A DNA stretch of 64,000 nt from Shimia sediminis (GCF_003990645.1 NZ_RYZK01000002.1:310001-374000); one strand, 5' to 3'; numbered from the stretch's first letter, positions 15,920-23,902 are shown. Notes: generated by a model not told the origin, from the letters alone. Made by a program: numbers and translations.

Positions 15920-17182
15920 ATGACTGTCTGGACACCCACCGACGACGGCCACGCCGATCTGACCAGCCACGACACTTTCGCGACCGGAGCACCGCACAAC
16001 ACCTTCAAACGCCTGCGCGACGAAGACCCGGTCAGCTGGACCGACTGGGATCAGGGCGAAGGCTTCTGGTCCATCACCCGCCATCAGGACATCACCGAGA
16101 TGAACCGCAACTTTGCGGTCTTCTCCTCCGCTCGCGGCATCCGCATGGAAGATCAGTCTTACGAGGAATACCTCGCGCGGCGCACCTTTCAGGAAATCGA
16201 CCCGCCCGAGCATATGCTGACCCGTATCAAGGTGGCCAAGGCCTTCTCGAAACCCGTGGTGGCAGGCTTTGAACAGGACCTTCGCGACCTCTCGAACCAG
16301 ATCCTCGACGTGGCGCTGTCGGAAACCGAGTTTGACGCCACCAAAGTCATCGCCCGCCAGTTGCCCATGCTGATGCTGGGCCGTATCCTCGGCACCCCGG
16401 AAAAAGACCTGCCCTGGCTGGTCGAAAAAGGCGACGCGCTGATTGCCAACACCGATCCGGATTTCACCGACCATGTCCTCGACAAGATGACCACCGATGA
16501 ATTCCGCATGATGCCCTTCAACTCGCCCGCAGGCGCCGAGCTGTTCCAATATGCCAAGGAACTGATGGCTCACAAAAACGCCACCGGCGACACCGACGGC
16601 GTGCTGCACCTGATCCTGCAACCCGACAAAGAGGACAACGTGATCTCCGAAGAAGAGTTCCGCAACTTCTTCTGCCTTTTGGTCGCCGCCGGTAACGACA
16701 CCACCCGCTATTCCATCGCAGCGGGTATTCAGGCCATGGCGCATCAGCCGGAACTCCTGACCCAGATGCAGCAAGGCGGCGATGATCTTTGGGAACTGGC
16801 GCCGGATGAAATCATCCGCTGGGCCACGCCCGCACTCTACTTCCGTCGCACACTCACGCAAGATTTCGAAGCCCATGGGCGTCAGATGAAAGAGGGCGAC
16901 AAGGCGCTGTTCTGGTGGTCCTCAGCCAACCGCGACGACGCCGTTTTTGACGACCCCTTCCGGGTCGATCTGATGCGGTCTCCAAACAAACACATGTCCT
17001 TTGGCCAGTCCGGGCCGCACGTCTGCCTTGGCATGTGGCTCGCGCGCCTCGAAGTGCGTGTCCTGTTCCAGGAGCTATGCAAACGGCTCAAAAAGATAGA
17101 ACCTAACGGTGAGCACAAATTCCTGCGCTCCAACTTTGTCGGCGGGATCAAGGAACTCCCCGTCCGCGTCCAACTGCAATAA
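15920..17182 (+). CDS. Cytochrome P450 monooxygenase (class I bacterial type)
   Basis: A 420-residue soluble P450. The I-helix oxygen-activation motif is AAGNDTTR (about 256-263), the ExxR motif is EIIR at 297-300, and the haem loop FGQSGPHVCLG at 361-371 holds the thiolate Cys369. There is no membrane anchor, as expected for bacterial CYPs that receive electrons from a ferredoxin. A [2Fe-2S] ferredoxin is encoded two genes downstream. The glutamine-synthetase-like gene starts 12 bp after the stop, so they form an operon. The substrate is unknown; context suggests an amine or its gamma-glutamyl amide. A ferredoxin reductase is not encoded here. Confidence 0.93.
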   Translation: MTVWTPTDDGHADLTSHDTFATGAPHNTFKRLRDEDPVSWTDWDQGEGFWSITRHQDITEMNRNFAVFSSARGIRMEDQSYEEYLARRTFQEIDPPEHMLTRIKVAKAFSKPVVAGFEQDLRDLSNQILDVALSETEFDATKVIARQLPMLMLGRILGTPEKDLPWLVEKGDALIANTDPDFTDHVLDKMTTDEFRMMPFNSPAGAELFQYAKELMAHKNATGDTDGVLHLILQPDKEDNVISEEEFRNFFCLLVAAGNDTTRYSIAAGIQAMAHQPELLTQMQQGGDDLWELAPDEIIRWATPALYFRRTLTQDFEAHGRQMKEGDKALFWWSSANRDDAVFDDPFRVDLMRSPNKHMSFGQSGPHVCLGMWLARLEVRVLFQELCKRLKKIEPNGEHKFLRSNFVGGIKELPVRVQLQ

Positions 17183-17194
17183 CGGAGACCAGAG

Positions 17195-18484
17195 ATGAGA
17201 GACCGCCTGCGCGCCGTATTCTGTGACCACCTGTCGATCATGCGGGGCAAATACCTGCCCGGCTCAAAACTGGCCGACAGTGAGACCCGCTTTTGCCGTT
17301 CCACCTTTGGCGTGCATTACGACAAAGACCTCTTGCCCGCCCCCGGTGCGATGATGATGCAGGGCCTGCCGGATATGGAGCTGCGCTGGAAACACGACGA
17401 CATCCGCGACAGCTGGGATCCCCACACCAAGATCGTGCTGGGCGACCTCTATGACGACGCAAGTGTCCCGCTGGAACTCTGCCCCCGTGGCACCCTGAAA
17501 CGCGCCGTGGCCAAGTGGGAGGCCAAGGGCCTGACGCCCAAGGTTGGCATCGAACTCGAAGCCTTTGCTCTGCAGGCGGACAGCGACGGCAACCTGCGCC
17601 CCTACGACACGCCGGGCGCGGTGGTCTACGGCACCGGCCCCATGACCGACCCCATGCGGTTCAACGATGCGATCTGGGAAAAAGCGGACGAGCTGGGTTT
17701 CCGCCTCGACATGATCACCGCCGAGTTTGACGCGCCCCAGTTCGAATACACCCTGACCTTTGACAATGCCGTGCAGGCCGTTGATGACATCGTGCTGTTC
17801 CGACTGATGGCCAAGGAAATCGCGCTGGAACACGGCATTGTTCTGTCCTTCATGCCCAAACCCATCGCCGAAGCCGGCGGCTCGGGCATGCACATCAACT
17901 TTTCCTTCTCGGATGTCTCCGGCGGCAACGCGCTCTCTTCCGGCGAACGCAATCACCCGGACACGATCAATGACCTGTCCAAAGGGTGCCTCGCGGGCCT
18001 TCTGCACCACCACAAGGGTCTCGCTGGTCTGATCGCGCCAACCGCCAACAGCTACCAACGTCTGCAACCGGGGTCCTTGAGCGGGTTCTGGAAAAACTGG
18101 GGCGGCGACCACCGCAACGTGACCACCCGTATCAGCTCCGAAGGCGGGCCAAAATCGCGGCTTGAACATCGCATGGCCGACGGTACCGCCAACCCCTACA
18201 CCGCCGTCGCCGCTGTCCTGAACGCCTCGCTGCTTGGTGTCGAAAACAACTACCCGCTGCAACCGATTGAAACCGGTGACGGGTTTGACAAGAACGACGC
18301 CAAGGAAAGCTGCGCCATGGACCTCAAAGGCGCCGTGGCCGACCTCAAGGCCGACACGGTTCTGGGCGACTCCATCGGGCGTCTGCTCGTCGACAACCAT
18401 ATCTTCATGAAGGAAAAAGAGGTCAAGAAAACCAAGGACCTCGAAGGCGACGCCCTGCGCGACTTCTACGTCTACTTCGTCTGA
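17195..18484 (+). CDS. Glutamine synthetase family protein (gamma-glutamyl-amide ligase type)
   Basis: A 429-residue GS-fold protein, shorter and more divergent than housekeeping GlnA. Metal and substrate motifs are present: VGIELEAFAL (Glu ligands), ITAEFDAPQFEYTL, GSGMHINFSFSD (His loop), ANSYQRLQPGSLSGFWKNWG and SRLEHRMADGTANPY (Glu and Arg of the ATP/glutamate site). Members of this branch (PuuA, GlnA3, IpuC, AtdA1/TdnQ) join glutamate to an amine using ATP. Its place between a P450 and a ferredoxin and opposite a GATase supports amine gamma-glutamylation rather than ammonia assimilation. The start ATG is preceded by GGAGA. Confidence 0.88.
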   Translation: MRDRLRAVFCDHLSIMRGKYLPGSKLADSETRFCRSTFGVHYDKDLLPAPGAMMMQGLPDMELRWKHDDIRDSWDPHTKIVLGDLYDDASVPLELCPRGTLKRAVAKWEAKGLTPKVGIELEAFALQADSDGNLRPYDTPGAVVYGTGPMTDPMRFNDAIWEKADELGFRLDMITAEFDAPQFEYTLTFDNAVQAVDDIVLFRLMAKEIALEHGIVLSFMPKPIAEAGGSGMHINFSFSDVSGGNALSSGERNHPDTINDLSKGCLAGLLHHHKGLAGLIAPTANSYQRLQPGSLSGFWKNWGGDHRNVTTRISSEGGPKSRLEHRMADGTANPYTAVAAVLNASLLGVENNYPLQPIETGDGFDKNDAKESCAMDLKGAVADLKADTVLGDSIGRLLVDNHIFMKEKEVKKTKDLEGDALRDFYVYFV

Positions 18485-18503
18485 TCCCTCCCAAACCGGC
18501 AGA

Positions 18504-18555
18504 CAGGATTTTCTAGAAAATCCTGCACCCAGCAAAACCTTCTAGAAGGTTTTGC
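18504..18555. repeat. Paired-palindrome element, copy 3 (22 + 6 + 24 bp)
   Basis: Perfect 22-bp palindrome 18504-18525 (half-site CAGGATTTTCT), spacer CACCCA, perfect 24-bp palindrome 18532-18555 (half-site GCAAAACCTTCT). Compared with copies 1 and 2, base changes in one arm are mirrored in the other. It lies between the glutamine-synthetase-like gene and the ferredoxin gene on the same strand, 28 bp before the ferredoxin start, so it would be inside a shared transcript if the genes are co-transcribed. Confidence 0.9.
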
Positions 18556-18583
18556 CCGCCCCCTCACACCCAAGGAGCCCCCC

Positions 18584-18898
18584 ATGAAAGCCACCTGGAA
18601 ACTTGCCGACGGCAGCGAAATCACCGCGGACATCGCCAATGGTACCAACATGATGCAGGCCGCCGTCGACAACAATGTCCCCGGCGTGATCGGTGAATGC
18701 GGCGGCTGCCTCAGCTGCGCCACCTGCCACGTCTATGTCGATGCGCCCTGGGTTGGCAAAACCGGCACCGCGGATGATTTCGAAGACGCCATGCTGGATG
18801 TTGCCGAAGCCGAGCGCACCGACGCCTCGCGCCTGTCCTGCCAAATCGAAGCCAGCGATGCATTGGACGGATTGGTGCTGATCGTCCCTCAGCCCTGA
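18584..18898 (+). CDS. [2Fe-2S] ferredoxin, adrenodoxin type (P450 redox partner)
   Basis: A 104-residue acidic ferredoxin. Cluster ligands fit the adrenodoxin/putidaredoxin spacing: Cys39, Cys45 and Cys48 in GECGGCLSCATC (C-x5-C-x2-C) plus Cys86 in RLSCQI. An additional Cys42 lies between the first two. AAGGAG at 18571-18576 is well placed before ATG 18584. Vertebrate-type ferredoxins of this class pass single electrons from a flavin reductase to P450s or Rieske oxygenases, so it most likely serves the P450 encoded upstream. Confidence 0.93.
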   Translation: MKATWKLADGSEITADIANGTNMMQAAVDNNVPGVIGECGGCLSCATCHVYVDAPWVGKTGTADDFEDAMLDVAEAERTDASRLSCQIEASDALDGLVLIVPQP

Positions 18899-18930
18899 CC
18901 TCCAAGCGAAGTCATTGCCACAACCTGTGT

Positions 18931-19131
18931 TTATTTCTCCGGCTCATTGTTGCGCTCCAAACTTTTTCTGCGGCCATAGGCGATCAATCCGGCAAATCCA
19001 AAAAGGCCGTAGAAGATCATCAACATTGGCCATGGCGCATGGGAGCTCACCATCTCTTCTGGCAATAGCCGCGACCATAGAGGTAGCGAGAACAATACCA
19101 AGAATAGGGCTTTACTGAGTACCTTTATCAT
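18931..19131 (-). CDS. Small membrane protein, 66 residues
   Basis: Two hydrophobic stretches, VLSKALFLVLFSLPLW near the N terminus and MLMIFYGLFGFAGLIAYG around residues 37-54, followed by a basic-acidic tail ending NNEPEK. I recognise no family. GC content is lower than the flanking operon. It converges on the ferredoxin gene. The ribosome site before ATG 19131 is weak (GGGCGA), so existence as a gene is likely but not certain. Confidence 0.5.
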   Translation of the reverse strand: MIKVLSKALFLVLFSLPLWSRLLPEEMVSSHAPWPMLMIFYGLFGFAGLIAYGRRKSLERNNEPEK

Positions 19132-19300
19132 TCGCCCAATATGACAATGTGTGGTACAAGTTCAAGAAACCTAAAACCGCCCAAACAAAGTTTCATAGGT
19201 CGAGCAATCGGTTCCAGCCAAAACATTGAGCGAAAATCCAGCGGCGTGCCAAACGGCCTCGTCCACATCATTCCTCAACCCCAACTCATAGGAAAAGCGC

Positions 19301-19708
19301 TTGAGCTCTTTGTTGACCCGGCTCGCCCTTCTCGCAGGTTGCGCCTTTTTCACTTGTATGGCCCTGGCCCATTTCTTTGGCCTCAAATGGCCGATTTTGT
19401 TCGTCTACTACAACACCCCGCTCCATGACTATCAGGACAAGATCATCTCTTTCGCCGCCATAGCCTATATCGGCCTCTGGTATGTCGAGTCCAAATCACG
19501 CGACGCCGTGCCAGTGGTGCTGATCGTGCTTGCCCTGACCGTTCTTGGCCCGTCCTCGGTCAACATGTCGCCAACCCTGACCAACCTCCACAGCGAAGAT
19601 CAATCCACCACCCCCCTATTGGCTGCAAACCGCCCTCATCGCGGGCTACTGGGGTGTGCTTTTTGTGTTGTGGAAGCCGCGACAGGCAGACGACCGAATG
19701 TGGCCTAA
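19301..19708 (+). CDS. Hypothetical membrane protein, probably frameshifted near its 3' end
   Basis: Reading frame from TTG 19301 (AGGAAA upstream) with hydrophobic segments LALLAGCAFFTCMALAHFFG and VVLIVLALTVLGPSSVN. After STTP the frame runs into a sequence that looks like noise (ANRPHRGLLGC). In the neighbouring frame, after six C at 19611-19616, translation continues as YWLQTALIAGYWGVLFVLW, a clear membrane helix, to a stop at 19758-19760. Removing one C would join the two parts. It is therefore either a frameshifted gene or carries a homopolymer error. The restored end would overlap the convergent lipoprotein gene. No family is recognised with certainty. Confidence 0.6.
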   Translation: MSSLLTRLALLAGCAFFTCMALAHFFGLKWPILFVYYNTPLHDYQDKIISFAAIAYIGLWYVESKSRDAVPVVLIVLALTVLGPSSVNMSPTLTNLHSEDQSTTPLLAANRPHRGLLGCAFCVVEAATGRRPNVA

Positions 19709-20256
19709 TTCGCCGCCGAAGCCTGCAACGACGCGATCAGAGACTTCGCGTAGCCCTTGATCGCATTCTGATAATCCGTTTCAACGTCCGCATTCAGCAA
19801 TGCGCCAACAGCGCCCAACGCGCCAATTGCCCGCAGCGTGTCCGCGTTGCCTTTGACGGTTGTCGGCGCGACGATGATGGCGCCGCTTGCCGCATCGGTG
19901 ACCGAGATCGTGCTTTCCACATAACTGTTTCCAGCCACCGCCCGCTCAACCAACGGCACGAGGTACAGTTTGTCGACGGTCACGTTGATATCTGCTGGGG
20001 CGCCGTCCGGATCGGATCGCTCCGAGGCTATACGCCTGATCGCGTCAGCCAGGTCCTGTTCCAGCTCAGCGCGGGTTTTTGTGATGGTGCGCCCCTCGGC
20101 CACCAGCTCCAGTCCACTGGCGTCCACGTTGACATCGTTCAGCTTGAGCTGGCGGGGGTTCGTGTCTGCACGCGATAAGGTGGTCACATTGGTGCATGCC
20201 GCGACCAGGGCCACCGTTGCCAACACCAAAAAACTGCGTCTGAAACACATCGTCAT
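19705..20256 (-). CDS. Hypothetical lipoprotein, 183 residues
   Basis: Start chosen at ATG 20256, which has AGGG just upstream. Residues 4-21 form a lipoprotein signal with lipobox LVAAC, followed by the mature region CTNVTTLSRADTNPRQL. The rest is predicted mixed alpha/beta with a helical middle (KTRAELEQDLADAIRRIASE) and a C-terminal part GALGAVGALLNADVETDYQNAIKGYAKSLI. It is presumably anchored in the inner or outer membrane facing the periplasm. I recognise no family. It converges on the frameshifted membrane-protein gene. Confidence 0.75.
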   Translation of the reverse strand: MTMCFRRSFLVLATVALVAACTNVTTLSRADTNPRQLKLNDVNVDASGLELVAEGRTITKTRAELEQDLADAIRRIASERSDPDGAPADINVTVDKLYLVPLVERAVAGNSYVESTISVTDAASGAIIVAPTTVKGNADTLRAIGALGAVGALLNADVETDYQNAIKGYAKSLIASLQASAAN

Positions 20257-20412
20257 TCTGCCCTGTCTCCAGTCGCTTGTTGCTTGGTGTGCCCCAACAG
20301 GAGCCACCCGGCGATGGTTACTGCATCAGGGGCCCCGGCTCCAACCAAAAAAGCGGCGACAAATTGCCCCCGACCCCAGCCCGCTCTGTTCCGTGCGGCA
20401 GCCCCCGGCACC

Positions 20413-20439
20413 GTAGGTCGGACAATCTGTCCGACCTAC
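20413..20439. repeat. 27-bp inverted repeat GTAGGTCGGACA-ATC-TGTCCGACCTAC, copy 1
   Basis: Perfect 12-bp stem with a 3-nt loop. An identical 27-bp copy is at 40705-40731. In both places it is followed within about 20 bp by a GC-rich intrinsic terminator pointing to the right. The 281-bp gap 20257-20537 contains this repeat and that terminator and nothing else I can identify. Confidence 0.85.
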
Positions 20440-20457
20440 CCGGAGTGCCCCAATCGT

Positions 20458-20497
20458 CAACGCCCGCCCGATCTCCGGGGCGGGCGTTGGTCTTTTT
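20458..20497 (+). terminator. Strong hairpin with T-tract on the plus strand
   Basis: 12-bp stem CAACGCCCGCCC / GGGCGGGCGTTG, 8-nt loop, then GTCTTTTT. It points rightwards although both flanking genes are on the minus strand, so it would stop antisense or read-through transcription rather than end a known gene. Confidence 0.7.
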
Positions 20498-20537
20498 ATC
20501 GACGGGCAAGGCGTCTCGCCAGCTTACCCGATCCGCC

Positions 20538-22100
20538 CTATTGCGACACGCCGCCTTCCGAGGCCACCTGCTCTTCCACGTGGGCCTGATTGGTCAGCGC
20601 CTTGCCGCGTGGCGGGAACTCCTGGAACGTCGCCAGATGCCCCTGGACTAGGCGCGCGGCAGGACCAAACGCCCACATCTTGGTGCCCATCCAACGGACA
20701 TACATGCCGCTTTCATCTGCCGCTTTCTCATAGGGATCGCGACGCAGGTTATACAGAAGCGGCGCAGTCAGCTCTTCTTTCGGGCCGGACCAGCCGTGGT
20801 TCTGAACAACAAAATGCGCTTTCCAGTCGTTGTAACGCACAGCCTGAAGGTCCGTGCCCTGGTAATAGATCAGCTCTTTCCGGCTGCTCTTGTCAGCCGC
20901 GCCGGTCAGATAGGGCAACTGGTTGTACCCATCCAGGTGCACCTTGAACCCTTCGTAGCCTGCCAACAGCTGTGCTGGCAGATCCTCGGGGCCACCCGCA
21001 GCTGCCACAAAGGTCGGCATCCAGTCCATGCCGCTGAAAATACCGTTCAGCACCTGCCCCTCGGCAACCTTTCCCGGCCAGCGGATGATTGCGGGAACCC
21101 GAAAGCCACCCTCCCAGGTCGTGCCCTTTTCACCGTGAAACGGCGTGGTGCCACCGTCAGGCCATGTCATGGTTTCGGGACCATTGTCCGAGGTGAACAT
21201 AACGATCGTGTTGTCCGCCACCCCCAGCGCATCAAGATGCGCCAGCACCTTACCGACATTGTCGTCCAGCTCTTTCATGATCACGTCCTGAAGACCGCGC
21301 CCATTGCCCAGCATCGCTTCGTATTCAGGGCTGAGGTGAGTCCACACATGCGCCCGCGCCGGTGCCATCCAAACGAAGAACGGCGTCTCGGACTCGACGG
21401 CCCGCGACATGAAATCCGTGGTGTGTGCTGTGACCTCATTGTCGAGCGTCTTCTGCCGTTCCGGGGGGGCCGGACCATCGTCGACAATGCGCTGCTTGCC
21501 CACTTTGCCCCAACGGGGATCGACGGTCTCGTCCTCTTCTTCGGTCGCAAACGCGTGGATGATGTTGCGCGGACCAAAGGCAGCCTCGAACTCGGGATCA
21601 TCGGGCCAATCCGGGTCCGACGTGTATTCCATGGCGTTCAGGTGATAAAGCCAGCCCCAATACTCGTCAAAACCTTTTGCGGTGGGCAGAAACTGGTTCA
21701 GGTCCCCCAGGTGGTTCTTGCCAAACTGGCCGGTCGTATAGCCCATGGACTTCAAAAGCATCGGAAGCGTCGGATCATCCGGGTGCAGGCCAACCGGATC
21801 GCCGGGCAGCCCAACGGTGTGCATCCCGGTCCGGATCGGCATCTGCCCGGTCATAAAGGCGGACCGGCCCGCGGTGCAGCTGGGCTCGGCATAATAATCC
21901 GTCAGCCGCGCGCCCTGCGCAGCCAGCGCATCCAGGTTTGGTGTTTCAATGCTTTTGACACCGCCATGGTAGCTCCCGAGGCTTGCCCAACCCACGTCAT
22001 CCGCCATGATGACCAGGATGTTTGGTCGTTCCATATCTTGTGCCACGGCCGCCGAAACCACAAGGCTCAGCCCCATTGCCAATAATAAACTGTTCTTCAA
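20538..22100 (-). CDS. Exported arylsulfatase (formylglycine-type)
   Basis: The preferred start is TTG 22100, five bases after AAAGGA; the product is then 520 residues with a signal peptide ending SAAVA before QDMERPN. Type I sulfatase signatures are clear: NILVIMADDVGW with the metal Asp pair, and SCTAGRSAF with Cys75 in C-x-A-x-R, the residue converted to formylglycine. FGKNHLGD and FTSDNGPETMTW supply further metal ligands. These enzymes hydrolyse sulfate esters in the periplasm, here plausibly algal or aromatic sulfates. A formylglycine-generating enzyme is needed and is not in the window. An inverted repeat sits just upstream. Confidence 0.9.
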   Translation of the reverse strand: MKNSLLLAMGLSLVVSAAVAQDMERPNILVIMADDVGWASLGSYHGGVKSIETPNLDALAAQGARLTDYYAEPSCTAGRSAFMTGQMPIRTGMHTVGLPGDPVGLHPDDPTLPMLLKSMGYTTGQFGKNHLGDLNQFLPTAKGFDEYWGWLYHLNAMEYTSDPDWPDDPEFEAAFGPRNIIHAFATEEEDETVDPRWGKVGKQRIVDDGPAPPERQKTLDNEVTAHTTDFMSRAVESETPFFVWMAPARAHVWTHLSPEYEAMLGNGRGLQDVIMKELDDNVGKVLAHLDALGVADNTIVMFTSDNGPETMTWPDGGTTPFHGEKGTTWEGGFRVPAIIRWPGKVAEGQVLNGIFSGMDWMPTFVAAAGGPEDLPAQLLAGYEGFKVHLDGYNQLPYLTGAADKSSRKELIYYQGTDLQAVRYNDWKAHFVVQNHGWSGPKEELTAPLLYNLRRDPYEKAADESGMYVRWMGTKMWAFGPAARLVQGHLATFQEFPPRGKALTNQAHVEEQVASEGGVSQ

Positions 22101-22119
22101 AGTGTGTCCTTTCCTTTTA

Positions 22120-22138
22120 CCCAACTGGTACAGTTGGG
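22120..22138. promoter_or_regulatory. Inverted repeat CCCAACTG-GTA-CAGTTGGG upstream of the sulfatase
   Basis: A perfect 8-bp inverted repeat with a 3-bp centre, directly upstream of the sulfatase ribosome binding site. It could be a repressor operator or, in the mRNA, a small stem controlling translation. Confidence 0.55.
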
Positions 22139-22368
22139 AAGTTTCTTATTCCTGAATATGTATTGTATTTAGATGTTTGGTCCAGAACAATTAAGGTGAC
22201 GTAAGGGCCCGGAATCGCAATGCTTTTAATGGGCTGGCCCGCGTCCCGGCACGGCCTTGTTTTTTAGGGCGGTCCGGGCCTTTCTGGCCGCCGATCAGGC
22301 ACTCGGACTGGTCTGGCCCGACGGCAAAGTTCCGCTCAGGCCCTGTTTACCGACCCCCAGACACACCA

Positions 22369-22399
22369 ACGCCCGCCCCGTTAACCTCGGGGCGGGCGT
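22369..22399. other. GC-rich hairpin in the 409-bp gap 22125-22533
   Basis: 11-bp stem ACGCCCGCCCC / GGGGCGGGCGT with loop GTTAACCTC, without a T-tract on either strand. The stem resembles that of the terminator at 20458-20497. It lies 135 bp past the minus-strand aminotransferase stop and could be a weak terminator for it. The rest of the gap holds the sulfatase leader and an 11-bp tandem repeat. Confidence 0.5.
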
Positions 22400-22416
22400 G
22401 TTGAACAGACAGCACG

Positions 22417-22460
22417 ACACCGACGCAATACCGATGTAATACCGACGTTATACCGAACGC
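22417..22460. repeat. Four tandem 11-bp units (consensus ATACCGACGTN)
   Basis: Units are ACACCGACGCA, ATACCGATGTA, ATACCGACGTT and ATACCGAACGC, head to tail without gaps. Eleven base pairs is about one helical turn, so the same face is presented four times. It lies between the aminotransferase 3' end and the sulfatase promoter side. Protein binding is possible; nothing proves it. Confidence 0.65.
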
Positions 22461-22533
22461 GGGTCGGCCTTGTTTTATTGGCCCTTAACCCACGATTCGC
22501 GCGGAACCGGCCAAATCACACCGCACGCTGCCT

Positions 22534-23889
22534 TTACGAAACCGCAGCAAACCCGGCGTCCAGCGACGACAGGATCACCTGCACATCGTCACTCGTCAGA
22601 ACCAGCGGCGGAGACAGGATGATGGTATTGCCCGAGACCCGCACCATCGCGCCGGATTGATAGGTGACCTCATGAATGGTGCCGATGGATTGCTTGTCGA
22701 TCGGCGCCTTGGTCGCGCGATCACTGACCAGCTCAATGGCATTCATCAGCCCGTGCCCGCCGCGCACATCACCAATCAGCTCGTACTTGTCCTGCAAGGC
22801 CAGCAACCCGGCCATCATCTCGGCACCCCGCGCGGCGGCGTTGTCCTTGACGTTCAGCCGCAGGGTTTCTGCGACACAGGCCAGCGCCGCTGCCGCGCCA
22901 ACCGGGTGGCCGGAATAGGTATAGCCATGACCAATCGCCGCCTTGCCCGAGGTATCCTTTTCAAAGGTCTCGGTCATGTGGTCGGCAATCATCACGGCCC
23001 CAAAGGGGAAGTAGCCATTGGTGATCGCCTTGGCGGTCGCCATCATGTCGGGCTGCACACCCCAGTGGCGCGATCCGGTCCAGCTGCCGGTGCGCCCGAA
23101 CGCCGTGATAACTTCGTCAGCAATCAGCAAGATACCGTTTTTGCTACAGATTTCCCGCACGCCGGGCATAAAGCTCTCATGCGGCGGAATCACACCTCCG
23201 GCCCCAAGGATCGGCTCCATGATCATCGCCGCGATGGTGTTCGCCCCCTGAAAGGCGATCTCGGCCTCCAGCGCCTCAAGGCACAGACCCGCCAGCTTTT
23301 CCGGATCGGTTTCATTGAACGGGTTGCGATAGGTATAGGGTGCGGGGATGTGGAAACAGCCCGGCAACAGCGGCTCGTACATGGTGCGGAAATTGGCATT
23401 GCCGTTGACCGACGCGCCACCCGTGTGCGTGCCGTGATAGCCCTTTTTCAGGCTCAGGTACTTGGTCCGCCCTTCTTCGCCGCGGATCTTGTGATACTGC
23501 CGCGCCAGCCGCAGCGCGGACTCCACCGAATCCGATCCACCCGAGGTGTAGAACGCCCGGCTCAACCCGTCGGGTGCATAGAACTCCCGCAGCACCTCCG
23601 AAAGCTCGATGATCGCGTCATTGGTGGTGCCCCGGAAGATTGAGTAGTAGGGCAACACGTCCAACTGCTTGGCGATGGCATCCTTTACCGGCTGACACGA
23701 AAACCCAAGGTTCACGTTCCACAGACCCCCGACGCCGTCGACCACCTCGTGCCCGTCCACATCCGAAATCCGCACGCCCTGCGCCCCGGTTACAATCACC
23801 GGCGGGTTGGCCAGATGATCCGCAGGATGCGCCATCGGATGCCACAGGGATTTTGCGTTTTTTTCTTTCAGGAAGTTGCTGTCTTTCAT
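22534..23889 (-). CDS. Class III PLP-dependent omega-aminotransferase
   Basis: A 451-residue aminotransferase starting at ATG 23889 (AAAGG upstream). Class III features: YTSGGSDSVESALRLARQYH (phosphate-binding region), GYHGTHTGGAS, LLIADEVITAFGRTGSW with the cofactor-binding Asp, and the Schiff-base Lys in MMATAKAITNGYFP. Relatives transfer the terminal amino group of beta-alanine, taurine, polyamines or similar amines to pyruvate. The IclR regulator gene lies 13 bp upstream in the same operon and the TctCBA transporter set is divergent, so the imported compound may feed this enzyme. The precise donor is unknown. Confidence 0.88.
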   Translation of the reverse strand: MKDSNFLKEKNAKSLWHPMAHPADHLANPPVIVTGAQGVRISDVDGHEVVDGVGGLWNVNLGFSCQPVKDAIAKQLDVLPYYSIFRGTTNDAIIELSEVLREFYAPDGLSRAFYTSGGSDSVESALRLARQYHKIRGEEGRTKYLSLKKGYHGTHTGGASVNGNANFRTMYEPLLPGCFHIPAPYTYRNPFNETDPEKLAGLCLEALEAEIAFQGANTIAAMIMEPILGAGGVIPPHESFMPGVREICSKNGILLIADEVITAFGRTGSWTGSRHWGVQPDMMATAKAITNGYFPFGAVMIADHMTETFEKDTSGKAAIGHGYTYSGHPVGAAAALACVAETLRLNVKDNAAARGAEMMAGLLALQDKYELIGDVRGGHGLMNAIELVSDRATKAPIDKQSIGTIHEVTYQSGAMVRVSGNTIILSPPLVLTSDDVQVILSSLDAGFAAVS

Positions 23890-23902
23890 CGTCTTGGGCC
23901 TT

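Noticed and set aside
19171-19386. Minus-strand frame of about 70 codons between the small membrane protein and the frameshifted gene
   Set aside because: Its first part is antisense to the membrane-protein gene and no ribosome site supports a shorter start; the end looks protein-like but not enough to call.
20793-22085. Plus-strand frame of about 430 codons opposite the sulfatase
   Set aside because: The sulfatase has full motifs on the minus strand; the opposite frame has none.
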